From Brachionus koreanus (taxonomy: Eukaryota; Rotifera; Eurotatoria; Ploima; Brachionidae), in assembly GCA_016987375.1 (NCBI GenBank), contig PJRA01000272.1, positions 926,936 through 990,935 on the forward strand: a stretch of DNA of 64,000 nucleotides, read 5' to 3'. The notes under the pieces are model-generated. The model made no database searches and had not been told where the DNA came from. It saw only the letters and a list, made by a program, of their open reading frames with translations. The position numbers and the translations under genes were made by a program. Below, one piece after another: positions 10,080 to 21,155 of the stretch; position 1 is the stretch's first letter, and the number at the start of each line of letters is the position of its first letter.

Positions 10080-13000
10080 ATGTCTGGATCAAACGAATTT
10101 GAAACTTGTTATATTAATGTTGTCGGTTTGTCATCAGTTGAATGCATAAACAAAATACAGGATTTTTTGCTCAAAGAAGAAGGAATAGAAAATGTACAAA
10201 TAGCTCTTTTGGGAGAAAAAGCCGAGATTAAATACAATCCAGAGTACCTAATACCATCTCAAATAGTCACTTTGATTCAATCGATAGGCTTTGGAGCTCG
10301 CTTAATTGACATTAAACAAAATGAAGATAATCAAATAGACACTATTGATCTTCACATTGAAGGCATGACATGTTCATCATGCGTATACAAGTTGGAGCGC
10401 GAGTGTAAAAAAATGAAGGGAATGAAAGAGGTTAGCGTTACTTTAATGACCAGTCGAGGAACTTTTAAATTTGATAAAAATATTCTGGGCACCAGAGACA
10501 TTATAAATCGTATAGTAGAGTTAGGCTTTAAGGCCGAATTGGTCACAACTGATTCAAAGACATCTCTTATGACTGTCAGTCACAAAAAAGCTATACGGCA
10601 ATGGCGCAACTCCTTCATTCTTTCGATATTGTTTGGTACGCCTTCAATGATTGCCATGTTCATATTTATGTACTTAATTCCCTCTCTTTACACTCCGCAT
10701 TCAATGAACTTCTCTAATAATTCAAACAAGAGCGAACATTTCGACTCACATGGTCAAATGCATAAACAATTCATGATTGTTCCCGGTCTCAATTTAGAAA
10801 ATTTGCTTATGTTTTTATTTTGCACACCAGTTCAAATATTTGGTGGTAGATACTTCTATAAGCATGCCTTTGTTGCTCTTCGTGAGCGCACAACCAACAT
10901 GGACGTACTAATAGCGCTGGCAACTACAATAGCATATGTTTACAGCTTAATTGTTCTTGTCATAGCAATGGCAGCCAAACATCCATTTAGCCCGACTACT
11001 TTTTTTGACACGCCGCCCATGTTAATGATTTTTGTCTCATTGGGCCGCTGGTTGGAACATGTGGCCAAAGGCAAAACATCTGATGCTCTTTCGAAACTCT
11101 TGTCTCTTCAAGCTTTAGAAGGCTGTCTTGTTAATTTAGATAGTGAGGGTACAATAATCAAAGAGGAAATAATAAATGCCAACTTGATTAAAAGAGGCGA
11201 TTTAATTAAGGTGACGCCTGGTGGGAAAATTCCAGTAGATGGCAAAGTAAAACAAGGCGAGTCCGTAGTAGATGAGTCTATAATCACTGGTGAGTCAATG
11301 CCAGTAAAAAAAAAACCTGGTTGTATAGTAATCGGAGGAACAATAAATCAAAATGGATCTCTCATTATAGAGGCAACTCATGTGGGAAAGGACACCGCTC
11401 TCAGTCAAATAGTGCGTCTGGTTGAAGAAGCTCAAACTTCGAAGGCTCCCATTCAGCAACTAGCTGATCGCATTGCTGGATATTTTGTGCCTGTTGTATG
11501 TCTCGTCTCTTTAATGACACTATTAATTTGGTGTATAATCGGATGGATGCGATTTGATTTGATTAGATTTTACTCTCCATATCATCGTGAAAATGATGAA
11601 GATGTATCAAATTTAGAAATGACTGTTGAGCTGGCTTTTCAATTTGCCATTACAGTTCTATGCGTTTCGTGCCCATGTGCTCTCGGTCTAGCAACTCCAA
11701 CAGCTGTGATGGTTGGTACTGGAACCGGTGCCACAAATGGTATTTTGATTAAAGGTGGCGAACCATTGGAAACAGCATACAAAGTTAAAACAGTTGTATT
11801 TGACAAGACTGGTACCATAACCCAAGGTATACCCAGTGTTATTAAGTATTTCAAGTACATTAGTGAAGACATTATTTCCAGTAGAATTTTTCTCAATTTA
11901 ATGGCCAGTGCCGAGAATATATCTGAGCATTCTTTGGCCAAAGCAGTGGTAAAATTTTGCTCCAAGGCACTAAAAAGTGAAAATTTTAGTAAGTGTGCAA
12001 ATTTTCAGCCGGTTCCTGGATGTGGATTGAAAACACGTGTTTTGTACAAACCAGATAATGTAGATGATCCGGAGTTAATCTATCGAATAGCTGAATATGA
12101 AGATTTGCATAAATTGATTAAGACTGGTAAAAATGAGGATAAACTAAAAAATGTTGAAAAATTAGCTGATGGATATTTGAATTATGAGGTATTGATCGGA
12201 AATAGGGAATGGATGAAAAGAAATTTTATTGAAATAGACAGCTTAATTGATAGTGAAATGGAAAAATACGAGAGTAAAGGTAATACTTGTATTTTATGTG
12301 CTGTGAACAGCAATATTGTCGGCATGATAGCCATAGCTGATAAAGTAAAAGAGGAGGCGCATTTAGCTGTTTACAATTTGTATAAAATGGGTCTTGAGGT
12401 TTATCTCCTAACTGGTGATAATAAACGAACAGCTGAAAATATTGCCAAACAAATAGGAATACGAAAAGTGTTCGCTCAGGTTTTGCCATCACAAAAAGCG
12501 CGCAAAATAGAAGAATTACAAAAATCGACTGGCAAAAAAGTGGCCATGGTAGGTGATGGAATCAACGATTCACCTGCTTTGGCAAAGGCTGATATTGGCA
12601 TCGCCATAGGTACTGGCACCGATGTAGCTGTTGAGGCGGCTCATATTGTTTTGATACGAAACGACCTTATTGATGTCATTGGAGCCATCGATTTGTCAAA
12701 AAAAACAGTTAAACGAATCAGACTAAACTTTTTTTTTGCCAGTATTTACAATCTTATCGGCATACCAATAGCTGCAGGCATTTTTTTGCCTCTAGGTCTT
12801 AACCTAAAGCCATGGATGGCTTCAGTTGCTATGGCTTTGAGTTCAATTAGTGTAGTTTGCTCTTCGCTATTGCTTAAATTCTACAAAAAGCCAACCTATG
12901 GTTCCCTGAAGACTCAGGATTATCTTAATTACTTGCATTCAGGAGCCTTGAGTGATTCACAATTTTCAATACACAAAGGCGTAGACGGATTTGAGTCGAC

Positions 13001-13169
13001 AGGAAGTATTTTAGAAAGTATTAAATCAAGTCGAATTGGTCAATTTTTTATTGGCAAAGAAACCCACAACTTTAAAAAATTAGACAACGAAGGCTTGCTA
13101 AATATACCAATGGAGGACGAAGACATGGAAATGACTGTCGTTCACGATTCAACCAAAATCAAATTGTGA
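10080..13169 (+). CDS. copper-transporting P1B-type ATPase (ATP7-like), intronless, 1029 aa
   Basis: A single uninterrupted frame encodes a Cu(I)-exporting P-type ATPase, which in animals moves copper into the secretory pathway or out of the cell. Two N-terminal metal-binding domains are seen. The second (about 92-160) keeps GMTCSSC with Cys98 and Cys101; the first (about 9-77) has GLSSVEC, so its first Cys is lost. Signature motifs are all present: actuator TGE (403-405), membrane CPC (531-533), phosphorylation DKTGT with Asp575, nucleotide-binding SEHSL with His617 (the usual Pro is Ser), TGDN, and hinge GDGINDSP around 825-832. Membrane helices lie at the family positions. Vertebrate ATP7A/B carry six metal-binding domains; two with one degenerate is short. 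No intron interrupts 3.1 kb, unlike most neighbours, so a retro-copied origin or intron loss is possible. Confidence 0.95.
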   Translation: MSGSNEFETCYINVVGLSSVECINKIQDFLLKEEGIENVQIALLGEKAEIKYNPEYLIPSQIVTLIQSIGFGARLIDIKQNEDNQIDTIDLHIEGMTCSSCVYKLERECKKMKGMKEVSVTLMTSRGTFKFDKNILGTRDIINRIVELGFKAELVTTDSKTSLMTVSHKKAIRQWRNSFILSILFGTPSMIAMFIFMYLIPSLYTPHSMNFSNNSNKSEHFDSHGQMHKQFMIVPGLNLENLLMFLFCTPVQIFGGRYFYKHAFVALRERTTNMDVLIALATTIAYVYSLIVLVIAMAAKHPFSPTTFFDTPPMLMIFVSLGRWLEHVAKGKTSDALSKLLSLQALEGCLVNLDSEGTIIKEEIINANLIKRGDLIKVTPGGKIPVDGKVKQGESVVDESIITGESMPVKKKPGCIVIGGTINQNGSLIIEATHVGKDTALSQIVRLVEEAQTSKAPIQQLADRIAGYFVPVVCLVSLMTLLIWCIIGWMRFDLIRFYSPYHRENDEDVSNLEMTVELAFQFAITVLCVSCPCALGLATPTAVMVGTGTGATNGILIKGGEPLETAYKVKTVVFDKTGTITQGIPSVIKYFKYISEDIISSRIFLNLMASAENISEHSLAKAVVKFCSKALKSENFSKCANFQPVPGCGLKTRVLYKPDNVDDPELIYRIAEYEDLHKLIKTGKNEDKLKNVEKLADGYLNYEVLIGNREWMKRNFIEIDSLIDSEMEKYESKGNTCILCAVNSNIVGMIAIADKVKEEAHLAVYNLYKMGLEVYLLTGDNKRTAENIAKQIGIRKVFAQVLPSQKARKIEELQKSTGKKVAMVGDGINDSPALAKADIGIAIGTGTDVAVEAAHIVLIRNDLIDVIGAIDLSKKTVKRIRLNFFFASIYNLIGIPIAAGIFLPLGLNLKPWMASVAMALSSISVVCSSLLLKFYKKPTYGSLKTQDYLNYLHSGALSDSQFSIHKGVDGFESTGSILESIKSSRIGQFFIGKETHNFKKLDNEGLLNIPMEDEDMEMTVVHDSTKIKL

Positions 13170-13505
13170 AATTTTATTTTACTTAAGATGATTTAAAAAG
13201 TGAAAATTTAGAACTTTTTTGATTAATTTCTTTGTCTAAAAGGCATCATTTTCTATTTAACTTTTCGATTGTTATTTATTTATAATTTTATTATCAAATC
13301 TAGTATAATTAAAATTAAAATATGTTTAAAATTTTTGATTAAAATACATTTTTTAGGAATTAATTACTCGTATACATGATTTCCGCTTTTATTTTAAATA
13401 TTTTTGAATCAAATAAAGCCTATTTTAAATTTTAAATGTTTATTAGCTCATTGAGATATTGAGAAACTTCTTGTTTTTTAATTAAAATATTAATCAAATT
13501 TTTTT
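13170..13505. other. 3' flank of the copper-ATPase gene
   Basis: AT-rich non-coding DNA with several AATAAA or AATTAAA-like hexamers, which could supply the polyadenylation signal. Nothing else is recognised. Confidence 0.4.
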
Positions 13506-14690
13506 ACAACCTGAACCAGCTAGTACTGACTTCGAAACTGCAACAAAGGCTCTAAAAATTTGAATAGTCCAAGGTATTGATGGAATAACGGCAGAAATGC
13601 TTGGTAAGCTGAAAGATGGAAGAATCACAATAGGGATTTCCGCACGATCTCTTAGCAAGATATTGCGGCAAGAAATCATACCAGAGGACTGATCAAAAGG
13701 CCTGATGGTCAAATTTCTTAATTTGCGAGGTGTAATACTGCTACCAATAGCATGCAAGGCGTTCTGAAGCATAATTCATGAATCAGAAACTCTAATTTAG
13801 ACGAAGGAGATGGTGCATAGACCATATATTTGCACTAAGGAACATCATAGAGCAAATCCTGGAGTTGAAAAGTCCCATGAATTTTAATTTCATTGACGTT
13901 AGGAAAGCTTTTGATAGCATATACAGAGAAGTCTTATGGGTCATATTAAAATCATATGTCTTACCAAAGAATATAGTTAACTTGATAAAGCTCTTCTACA
14001 AGAAATTCGAATGTAGCGTGATTCTTGAAAAAGGGCAGTCTCAGAGCTTCAAAGTGTGTACAGGAGTCAGGCAAGGGTTTGTTCTCTCTGCAACATTATT
14101 TCTAATACTGATTGATTACGTTATGAAGAAAACAACTTTCATTGTGAGGGGTATACAATGGGGAATAACAACAAAGCTTGTAGAATTGCGGTGATCAAAG
14201 ATCTGGTGTTATTACAGAAGAACATGTGCATATGACACAAGATTTGGCGAACAACGCTAAATCAACTGCAATGGAAATAAATGAGGCCAAAACGAAAGTA
14301 ATGTGCATAAACACTAAATTGGATACCACCACTCACAAGTTGAGTGCGTATACTTAGGAAGCCCGATCAGTACAGCAATGGGATCACAAAGAGACATTAA
14401 GAAGCATACTGTACATTTCTGTATTAAAAGCAACACTGATCTAAGGAAATGAATGTGTAATAAGAATGATGGCTTTTACATGTAATAAGAATGAAAGAAA
14501 AAAATGCCAAAAAAAGCCTTTAAAATGGACACATCAAGGGATACTTTAGGTAGGAAGACAAGCAATAACATAGATGTCAACAATCACAAAAGAGCTTATC
14601 GAAATGGGAATGACATAGGGAGAAGCAAGGGTACAGGCAAAAAAATCAACTTGAGTGGAAATTAAAAGTAATGACCCTATTTTCCACAAG
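13506..14690 (+). pseudogene. dead non-LTR retrotransposon reverse transcriptase (RTE/endonuclease-RT type)
   Basis: Fragments of one reverse transcriptase occur in family order but in several frames. About 13515-13760 gives VQGIDGITAEML, then PEDxSKGLMVKF and RGVILLPIACKAF. About 13810-14190 gives a longer open piece with NFIDVRKAFDSIYRE, KLFYKKFECSV, SFKVCTGVRQG and LFLILIDYVMKKT. About 14260-14340 gives EINEAKTKVMCINT, and about 14530-14650 gives ELIEMGMT-type C-terminal remains. The YADD/FADD catalytic block is not intact, and stops and frameshifts are frequent. Two further fragments of what looks like the same family lie at 54.8-55.5 kb. Confidence 0.75.
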
Positions 14691-15090
14691 GAATGAATAA
14701 GGAAAAAAAATTTACTTTTTCTTCAACAGAATCAATTAGTTGAAGACTCCAATGTTTAAGCAAGCATTGATTGCTAGATGAGTAGAAATTAATCAAAACA
14801 GCTGTCTTAGTGTGCCTTGTCAATACACTGACTAGCTAGCCAGCTATAGCCCAAACTACAACAAGAATTTTTTTTAAAATACAAGCAGATACTCGAGTCC
14901 TTAAGACTTTGTTTAATTTAAATATATTTGAGGCAATAGAAAAATTAAAAATTTAAAAACTAAAAATTTATTTAAATTAGAAAAAAAAAATTATTATAAA
15001 AATCGATTTGGATAAGTATTAAACTTGTACTTTTTCTTAATGAGATAATTAATAAGATTTTAATTTGTAACTCGAATTTAGCAAAATTGT
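14691..15090. other. flank between RT relic and INPP4-like gene
   Basis: AT-rich DNA. The first 200 bp may be the 3' part of the retrotransposon relic; the rest is downstream of the INPP4-like gene. No other feature is supported. Confidence 0.4.
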
Positions 15091-18000
15091 TTATGTGTCT
15101 AAGTCATCGCATAATTCAATCGGTGGGCGATACATTTGTGGAAGTAAAAAATAGCGAATCTTGCTAAAAGCATATTTTGCATTTCCTACATTTTTCTTTA
15201 AAATATCCATTCGAGTTCCATTCCTTTAAGAAAAATATTAAAAAATTTTCAAAATTTAAAAACAAAACCTTCTAAAGTCATCAAGAACATGTTGAGTCAT
15301 TGAGTTCTCGAGATTGTGATTTCTTACAAGTAGGAGACATTGCTCTAAAGAGACTCCAACTCCAGTGCGATCTTTTCCACTTTTGCAATTTGTGACTCTA
15401 AAACCATGCATTAAGCGAGTTATTTCGGCAACTTTATGCAACAATTCAACAGGACGAGAATCTTCAAAAAGAGATTTTTTTGTACTCAATTGAAACAAAA
15501 TATTTTCCAATAGTCTTTCATTATCTTGTAAAATAAAGAATTAAAAAAGCCCATTTATTCATTAAAACTACCCTTCAAATCTTTTTTTGCATTAACAAAA
15601 TATTTGCTTAGCTTAGAGACAGACTGTGAATTAATAAATTTTTGTAAATGATTGTTTCCTAGTCTTAATGAAAAAAATTTAATTAAATTAAAATTCAAAA
15701 TTTTTAAAATAAATTTACAAATTCGAAGTTACTGATGCTTCATTAATTCCTACATTGACCAAAATAGGATAAACTCGTATTGGTTTTGACTCAGCAGCTG
15801 AGTACATATACACATGAAACCCATCTCTTTTTTTTAATGATAAAACTAGTAAAATATTATTTTAATCATGTGTACTTTTCTATATTTATATTGAAATAAT
15901 CACTGGTCGATTGAATAAGAGATACATAGTTTGTAGGTAGGTGAATGAAAACCTGGAGAAAATTTTGCAAAGCCTGGTGGTGTTCATAGATCATTGCATA
16001 TTCATTTGAAAAGCAACTGAGCATGCTTTCTAACTGAATTAGTATTCCATTTTTTCGATGAAATTCAAGAAGATTTTTTATATGTAGGTCTGAATAATTT
16101 TGATTTTTGTTGTATTTCAGATCTATAGTACTAACAAGTGTTGTCATCTAGTCAATTAATATATTAAAATAAAAATATGGTTTTTGAAAGAAATTGAGCA
16201 AAAAGATTTTTTTTAAACATTACAAAACCTTTTTGGTTTTAAAAATTGAAACTTAAATATTTTTGGAAAAAATTAATTTTATAAAATAACTATTAAAAAT
16301 TAAGCATTTTGTCTAATTTAATATCTAATTTTTCTACATAACAGAATTTGAAAATTTTACTAATAATCAGCCGGGCTTTCTAATGTTAAACAAATTTTCA
16401 AATTTTTTTAAAGTTTCCTTTTGATTTATTTACTCTATTTCTTTCAATTTCAATTTTTAGATTGAAGTTTATTTAAAAAAATATATACTGCTTGAGAAAA
16501 TGTGGCACATTGATTTACAAAACCAAATTTATCAATCAAAGCATCGGTCATTATTGTGCTCTTTTTTTTAATTTATATAGATTTAGCTTTAAAAATATAT
16601 TATTTTAAATTATTTACATAAAATTCAATAAAAGTGACCATAATTTGAGATAGCAAGTCGTCAAATTGGTAAAATTCGCTTTTAAGAATAATTGTATCTA
16701 GTTCGATACAGAAGGCTCTAAATTTTGTCTTGTAAAAGCTTAATTTTTCTTTAAGATTAAAAAATATTTGCTTCAAATCAACTTTTGCTAATTCGGCATA
16801 TTTATTGGCATAGTGGCTAAAACTTTCAATAATTATTCCATGAATAGATTCAATATTTATTTTTAAAACATTAATCTCTTTGATCAATTTTTCAGATTTT
16901 TTATGAAATGTGTGCTCTTTAAGCTCTATCAATTGAACTCCTAAAGTTGACAAGATTTTTAAAGAATAGAAAACCAGAAAAATTTCACTATCGATTAATT
17001 TTAATCTGTTTGGCTCAACAGATTCATCAAATTCAAATGGTTTTTCATTATAAATTAGGGCCTCGATTGACTTAAAGTAGTTGGATTTACATGTGTGAAC
17101 AGTGGTAAATGCACCAACACTAGTAAAATCATAGCAAGACGCTTCGCTTAGATTATTATTTTCAAATACATTTGATTGATTAGTTTCAACTAAAAATTGT
17201 TCTAGATGCAAATTGACTGGAATAAATTTTAAATTTTCGACTGCTTTTAAAGTGCTTTTTTTTACTTTTACTAAAAAAAAATGTTTTCTTTTTTATATTT
17301 AATAATAATTTCTTAAATTGAACATACTCGATTGATTTCTCGAAAATGAATTTGTACTTGCCAGATAATATTCGAAAATGCTTTGAAAGTCCTTTAGTCT
17401 ATTTTCTAATCTTGTAAAGCTTTGTTCAAGTGTTTTAGTTATATAGACTGAATTGTTTGGATTTTTTGTCAGCACTAAATTTAATTTGCTTGTTATTTCT
17501 GATGCATCGTTAAAAAACATTATCCATGAATTCCTAAAGTTAAAAGATAAAATTTCCAATTAAAAAATAAAAATTATTGGTGATAAAATTCTTATTAATT
17601 AAAACAAGTTCAAATATTAAAACACTAAATCCTTTAATTTAACACGTGCCCAAAAATGGATGCCCGAAATTTCAATTTAAAAAAAAAAATAATTAAATTG
17701 ATATAAAATTGTGAAAATTAGCAAAATGAAAATAATTTTACAGTTTTAAATTTTCATATTTTTAGATTTGTTGTGCAATATTTAAGAAATCTTTTAATTT
17801 TCAGAAAAATTGTATTTGTTTTACACATGGAGCGTCCTAAAGGCCAGAAGGTGACCATGGTATTCATTCAGTTCTTAGTATTTGAAAATTCGGTGATAAG
17901 ATTTAAGAGCATTTGACTATTTTTAGGCGTCATATTTTCCTAACCTATTTTAAATGATAATGATTATATATTCTAAATCAGTTCATCAAGATATCCAAAA

Positions 18001-18310
18001 ATACCAAAAAAATTCATTTTTTCATTCAGATTCAAAAACTCCTAATTTACTTACAGCAGATAACAGGGTATGTCAAAGCAAAGATTTGTTTCCGATAGAA
18101 TTTGTTTCACTTTTATATGTGATCCATTTGATTTATACCATGATTCTTTTTCTATTGAGTTCTTTAAATTTTCATTCGGATAGGATAAATTTTCCTTATA
18201 CTGCCACATACTTGGGTTCTAATAAACTAAAAATTATTTTAATTTAAAAAAAAAAAAATTTAAATAACCGTTTTAATGGCTAAATTACGTCGAACTCTTG
18301 GTCTGATCAT
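15091..18310 (-). CDS. INPP4-like inositol polyphosphate 4-phosphatase, about 641 aa, no C2 domain seen
   Basis: Nine exons keep phase: 18310-18269, 18218-18055, 17533-17328, 17270-16618, 16147-15876, 15826-15719, 15663-15572, 15524-15269 and 15223-15091. INPP4 enzymes remove the 4-phosphate from PtdIns(3,4)P2 and damp PI3K signalling. Diagnostic parts are ENLKFIPVNLHLEQ, then YDFTSVGAFTTVH, LLEFHRKNGILIQLESMLS, VNVGINEAS, the CX5R signature CKSGKDRTG (catalytic Cys about 559, Arg about 565; vertebrates have CKSAKDRTS) and a C-terminus with KKNVGNAKYAF and YRPP typical of the family. Vertebrate INPP4A/B exceed 900 aa and begin with a C2 domain. Here the next gene on the same strand ends at 18532, leaving no room for one. 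The first two exons are the least certain; the 521 bp intron before 17533 might hide another small exon. Confidence 0.85.
16335..16389 (-). repeat. piggyBac-like terminal repeat, family 2, copy A
   Basis: Inside an intron of the INPP4-like gene. Read on the minus strand it starts TTAACATTAGAAAGCCCGGC and continues AT-rich. A closely similar segment lies at about 58280-58326 in an MFSD14 intron. The TTAA start followed by C-x-x-TAGAAAG resembles piggyBac ends. No partner end is seen nearby, so it is either a fragment or a solo end. Confidence 0.4.
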
Positions 18311-18531
18311 CTTTGTGATATAATCATAAATTAAAAATTAAAATCAATTTTTAAGTAATTTTATTTAGAAAAAATTAATTCATATTATATTTTCTCAATA
18401 TCCACGCTTAAATAATTTTACATTATTTATTTATAAACTTTGTTTTCAAATTAATCAAAATGAAATTCATGTAACTCATGACTGGTAAGAAAAAATCATG
18501 AAATTTATATTTATTCTTAATTTTTCAAAAC

Positions 18532-19153
18532 TTACATCGAATTATTCAATTCCTCCAGCTAATTGAGAATTAAAAAATAATTTAAAAAAAAATTAATTTT
18601 TAAGTTTGATTTTTATTTAGTTTTACTTGTCTGGTCAATTCCTCTAGGTCCCTCATCGACTGAGCTTTTTTGTCTTCACCTTCAATTCTTGTATTGAAAA
18701 CAATTGTTTATTAAGATCTTTAATTTGATAATTAAAAATAACTTAGATTCGGATAAGCGTTCGTCACGTTCGAAATGATTTTTAGCTATTTTTTCTTGCT
18801 TGTCTCGAATCGAGTCCATTTTTTTGAATAGTTTGTCATGTATTTCATTAGTCCCTTAAATTTTCAAAAGTTCAACTTTTAAAAATAAGAATATTTTGAA
18901 AAATTTTTTAAAAATTTTAAACAAACTGCCTACCATATTTTTTTAGTCTTGTATCACTAAATTCGTTCAGTAACTTCATTAAGTCGTTTTCGACTGAATT
19001 TACATCAGGCATTCGACTAAAAAATTGATGTTCAATCCTATGTGCCATTTCTAATTTTGGCGAATGAACTGATGGTTTTCTAATTTGCTGGTGTTGTTGA
19101 GGTGTCAGCTTAGAATTAGGACTGATTGGGTTTTTTTTCTCAATATTATTCAT
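18532..19153 (-). CDS. CCDC28-family coiled-coil protein, 139 aa
   Basis: Four exons, 19153-18934, 18854-18743, 18687-18627 and 18558-18532, join in phase to 140 codons with stop. After about 45 disordered residues rich in Pro, Gln and Ser comes the family core: HQFFSRMPDVNSVENDLMKL with LLNEFSDTRLKKYG, then DSIRDKQEKIAKNHFERDE and a final helix MRDLEELTRQLEELNNSM. This order (helix, D-V-x-x-x-E, LLxxF, then the xRxxQExLAxxHF helix and a C-terminal LEEL helix) matches CCDC28A/B, small cytosolic proteins; CCDC28B has been linked to cilia and BBS proteins. It lies 222 bp upstream of the INPP4-like gene on the same strand. The last exon is only 27 bp. Confidence 0.8.
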
Positions 19154-20492
19154 TTTGTAAAAAATTGCTTAAATAGATGACTAAATTTAATAATTTAGTT
19201 TTATATTCTGATTATAATAATTCAAATTATGTTTGAAAAAAAAATTATTCAACTTTTTTATCATGGTGTTTTTGCAAGTACAAGTAATAAATTATATTAT
19301 TAAAGAAGAAAAGTATATTTAAATTGTCAAAAAAAATTGATGTTACTACAAAAAAATACAAAAATTTTTTTGAAGAAAATTATCTAGCACAAGTAAATAA
19401 ATTTAGATAATTAAGAGTTTACTGAAACATATATTTTTGATTGACATATTGAACCATTCATTAGATCATTTTGAAATAAATTTTTGTTTAATTAAAATTA
19501 AAGTCTGATTGATTAGTTGGATCAAGCTTCTATGAACAATAGATTCTTTAATTTTTAAACAAAATTCTTCTACTAATGAAGAAAAATATTGTTGTAATAA
19601 AATTTATACCATCCAAAACGAAAATTAAAATTTTGTTTTATATTATTCTTTAGCAAACAAGCAAAATTTCAATGAAATAAGTTTTTTATCGATTTTTGAC
19701 TTGAATATAATTGAAATTTAATGCTTAATCAGTTAAAAATAAATAAATACTTATTTACGTTGGAAAAAAAATTATTTAATTAGTTATTAAAAAGAAATGT
19801 TTTAGCACTAAAAAAATGGATTTAATGTTAAAAATTGTTATTTCCATCGTCTTTAAATATTTTTCCACAACAACTTAATTTTTGATGCATTGCATTTTTA
19901 TTTTCTTAGAATTTCCTAAATCTAACGATGAGACTCTCTTGTGATAATAAATAAATTAGACTTATTTATATGTTTGCTTATAAACTTGAAGAAAATTTTT
20001 AACATTTGAATTAATAAATTTTTTAATATATTTTTAAATATAATACTTTCATCAATTGTCCACAATTAAATAAAAAATTAATTGTTAAAATCTTAAAAAT
20101 AATCAATTAGTTGTTAATCTTACAGCATTATTGAAATGATTATTTTTAAAATACTAAGTTTTTTTAAATTTTTAGTTTCATGCACCCTTATTTTACCCTA
20201 ATTGCGGCCTTAGGGTTTTCAATGACAGTATTTTTATTATTAAAAAATATGAAACCTATGTGACGGAATTTTGCTATGTATTATCGATGCTAACATGAAA
20301 GATAGACGGAAGAAAATCTATGAGAATTGCAAAAAAAAATTTAAAAGAATATTTATTTTTATTCAACTATTAAAATGATTCACGATTTTTTATAAAATCA
20401 ATCATTTAAAAATAAAATTATTTTGTAATAAAAATTAAATAATTTAAATAAAATTTTATTTTTTTGTTCTACAAAAATCTATCAATTAAGAA
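19154..20492. other. gene-free AT-rich interval
   Basis: Upstream region of the CCDC28 gene, about 1.3 kb. A small inverted repeat ACCCTAA / TTAGGGT with an 8-base loop occurs at about 20196-20217; it is a single hairpin, not a telomeric array. No gene is visible. Confidence 0.5.
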
Positions 20493-20772
20493 TTAAGCGG
20501 CCAATTGAGCAGTCAGAACGGCGGTCAAAATTTTGGACCGCGATGTTGGCCGGCCAAATTTATTTTCAATATATATATAATTATTTAATTTTAATATATT
20601 CTAAAAAATCAGTTTTAATAAAATTGATAAAGTTAGTTAAACAAATTTAACTTTGTAGTACATCATATGTACAATTTTCACATAATATGTGGAATAAAAT
20701 CAGTTAAAAATTGATGATCTATAAATTTTTTTGGCCGCATCAACGACCGTTTGTACGGCTCCCAACACTAAT
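20493..20772. repeat. possible hAT-like MITE
   Basis: Two GC-richer blocks enclose about 155 bp of AT-rich DNA. The left block (about 20497-20556) contains a near-palindrome around CGGTCAAAATTTTGGACCG and ends GGCCGGCC. The right block, read on the minus strand from about 20769, begins TAGTGTTGGGAGCCGTACAA, which recalls the CAGTGTTGGGAG-type starts of some hAT elements. The two ends are only weakly inverted copies of each other, so the call is tentative. Confidence 0.25.
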
Positions 20773-20951
20773 TAATATATAAAAAAATAAAATTCATCGA
20801 ATCATTCTAGCTTTTTTTTTTATTAAAAAAAATAAATTAGGCCTTAATTAGAGTTCTAGTTATGTTCAAGTCTTCTTAGCTTCTGTCTTGAATTTTATAG
20901 CATGTCGATTATTTTATAATTTATTTTCACTAGATTAAAAATTAGATAAAA

Positions 20952-21155
20952 AAGACTGGTAAAAATTGAAAAAATTTCAATAAACTTTTATTTAGTTACA
21001 AAATTAATTAAAAAATTTTACTTTAAAACAATTCAGTTTAGAACATTATTCTTTTTATGAAACAAAAAATTTTTACATTTTCTTTTTGTTTTTTTCGATT
21101 CTAAAAAAATGAATTTTTCTATCCTTAAAAAAATATGTAAAAGTTTATATTATTT
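20952..21155 (+). repeat. inverted-repeat arm 1 (MEAF6 3' flank)
   Basis: About 200 bp directly downstream of the MEAF6 stop codon that reappears, reverse-complemented, at 24968-25242. Shared blocks include ACAATTCAGTTTAGAACATT, TTCTTTTTGTTTTTTTCGAT and AAAAATATG-AAAAGTTTATATTA. The arm stops at or just inside the MEAF6 stop codon. Confidence 0.7.

Noticed and set aside
17954..18247. 97-codon plus-strand frame
   Set aside because: It lies antisense to an INPP4-like exon (18218-18055) whose splice signals and family match on the minus strand are convincing.
20196..20217. ACCCTAA / TTAGGGT hairpin resembling telomeric repeats
   Set aside because: Only one unit on each side; no array, so no evidence of interstitial telomere sequence.
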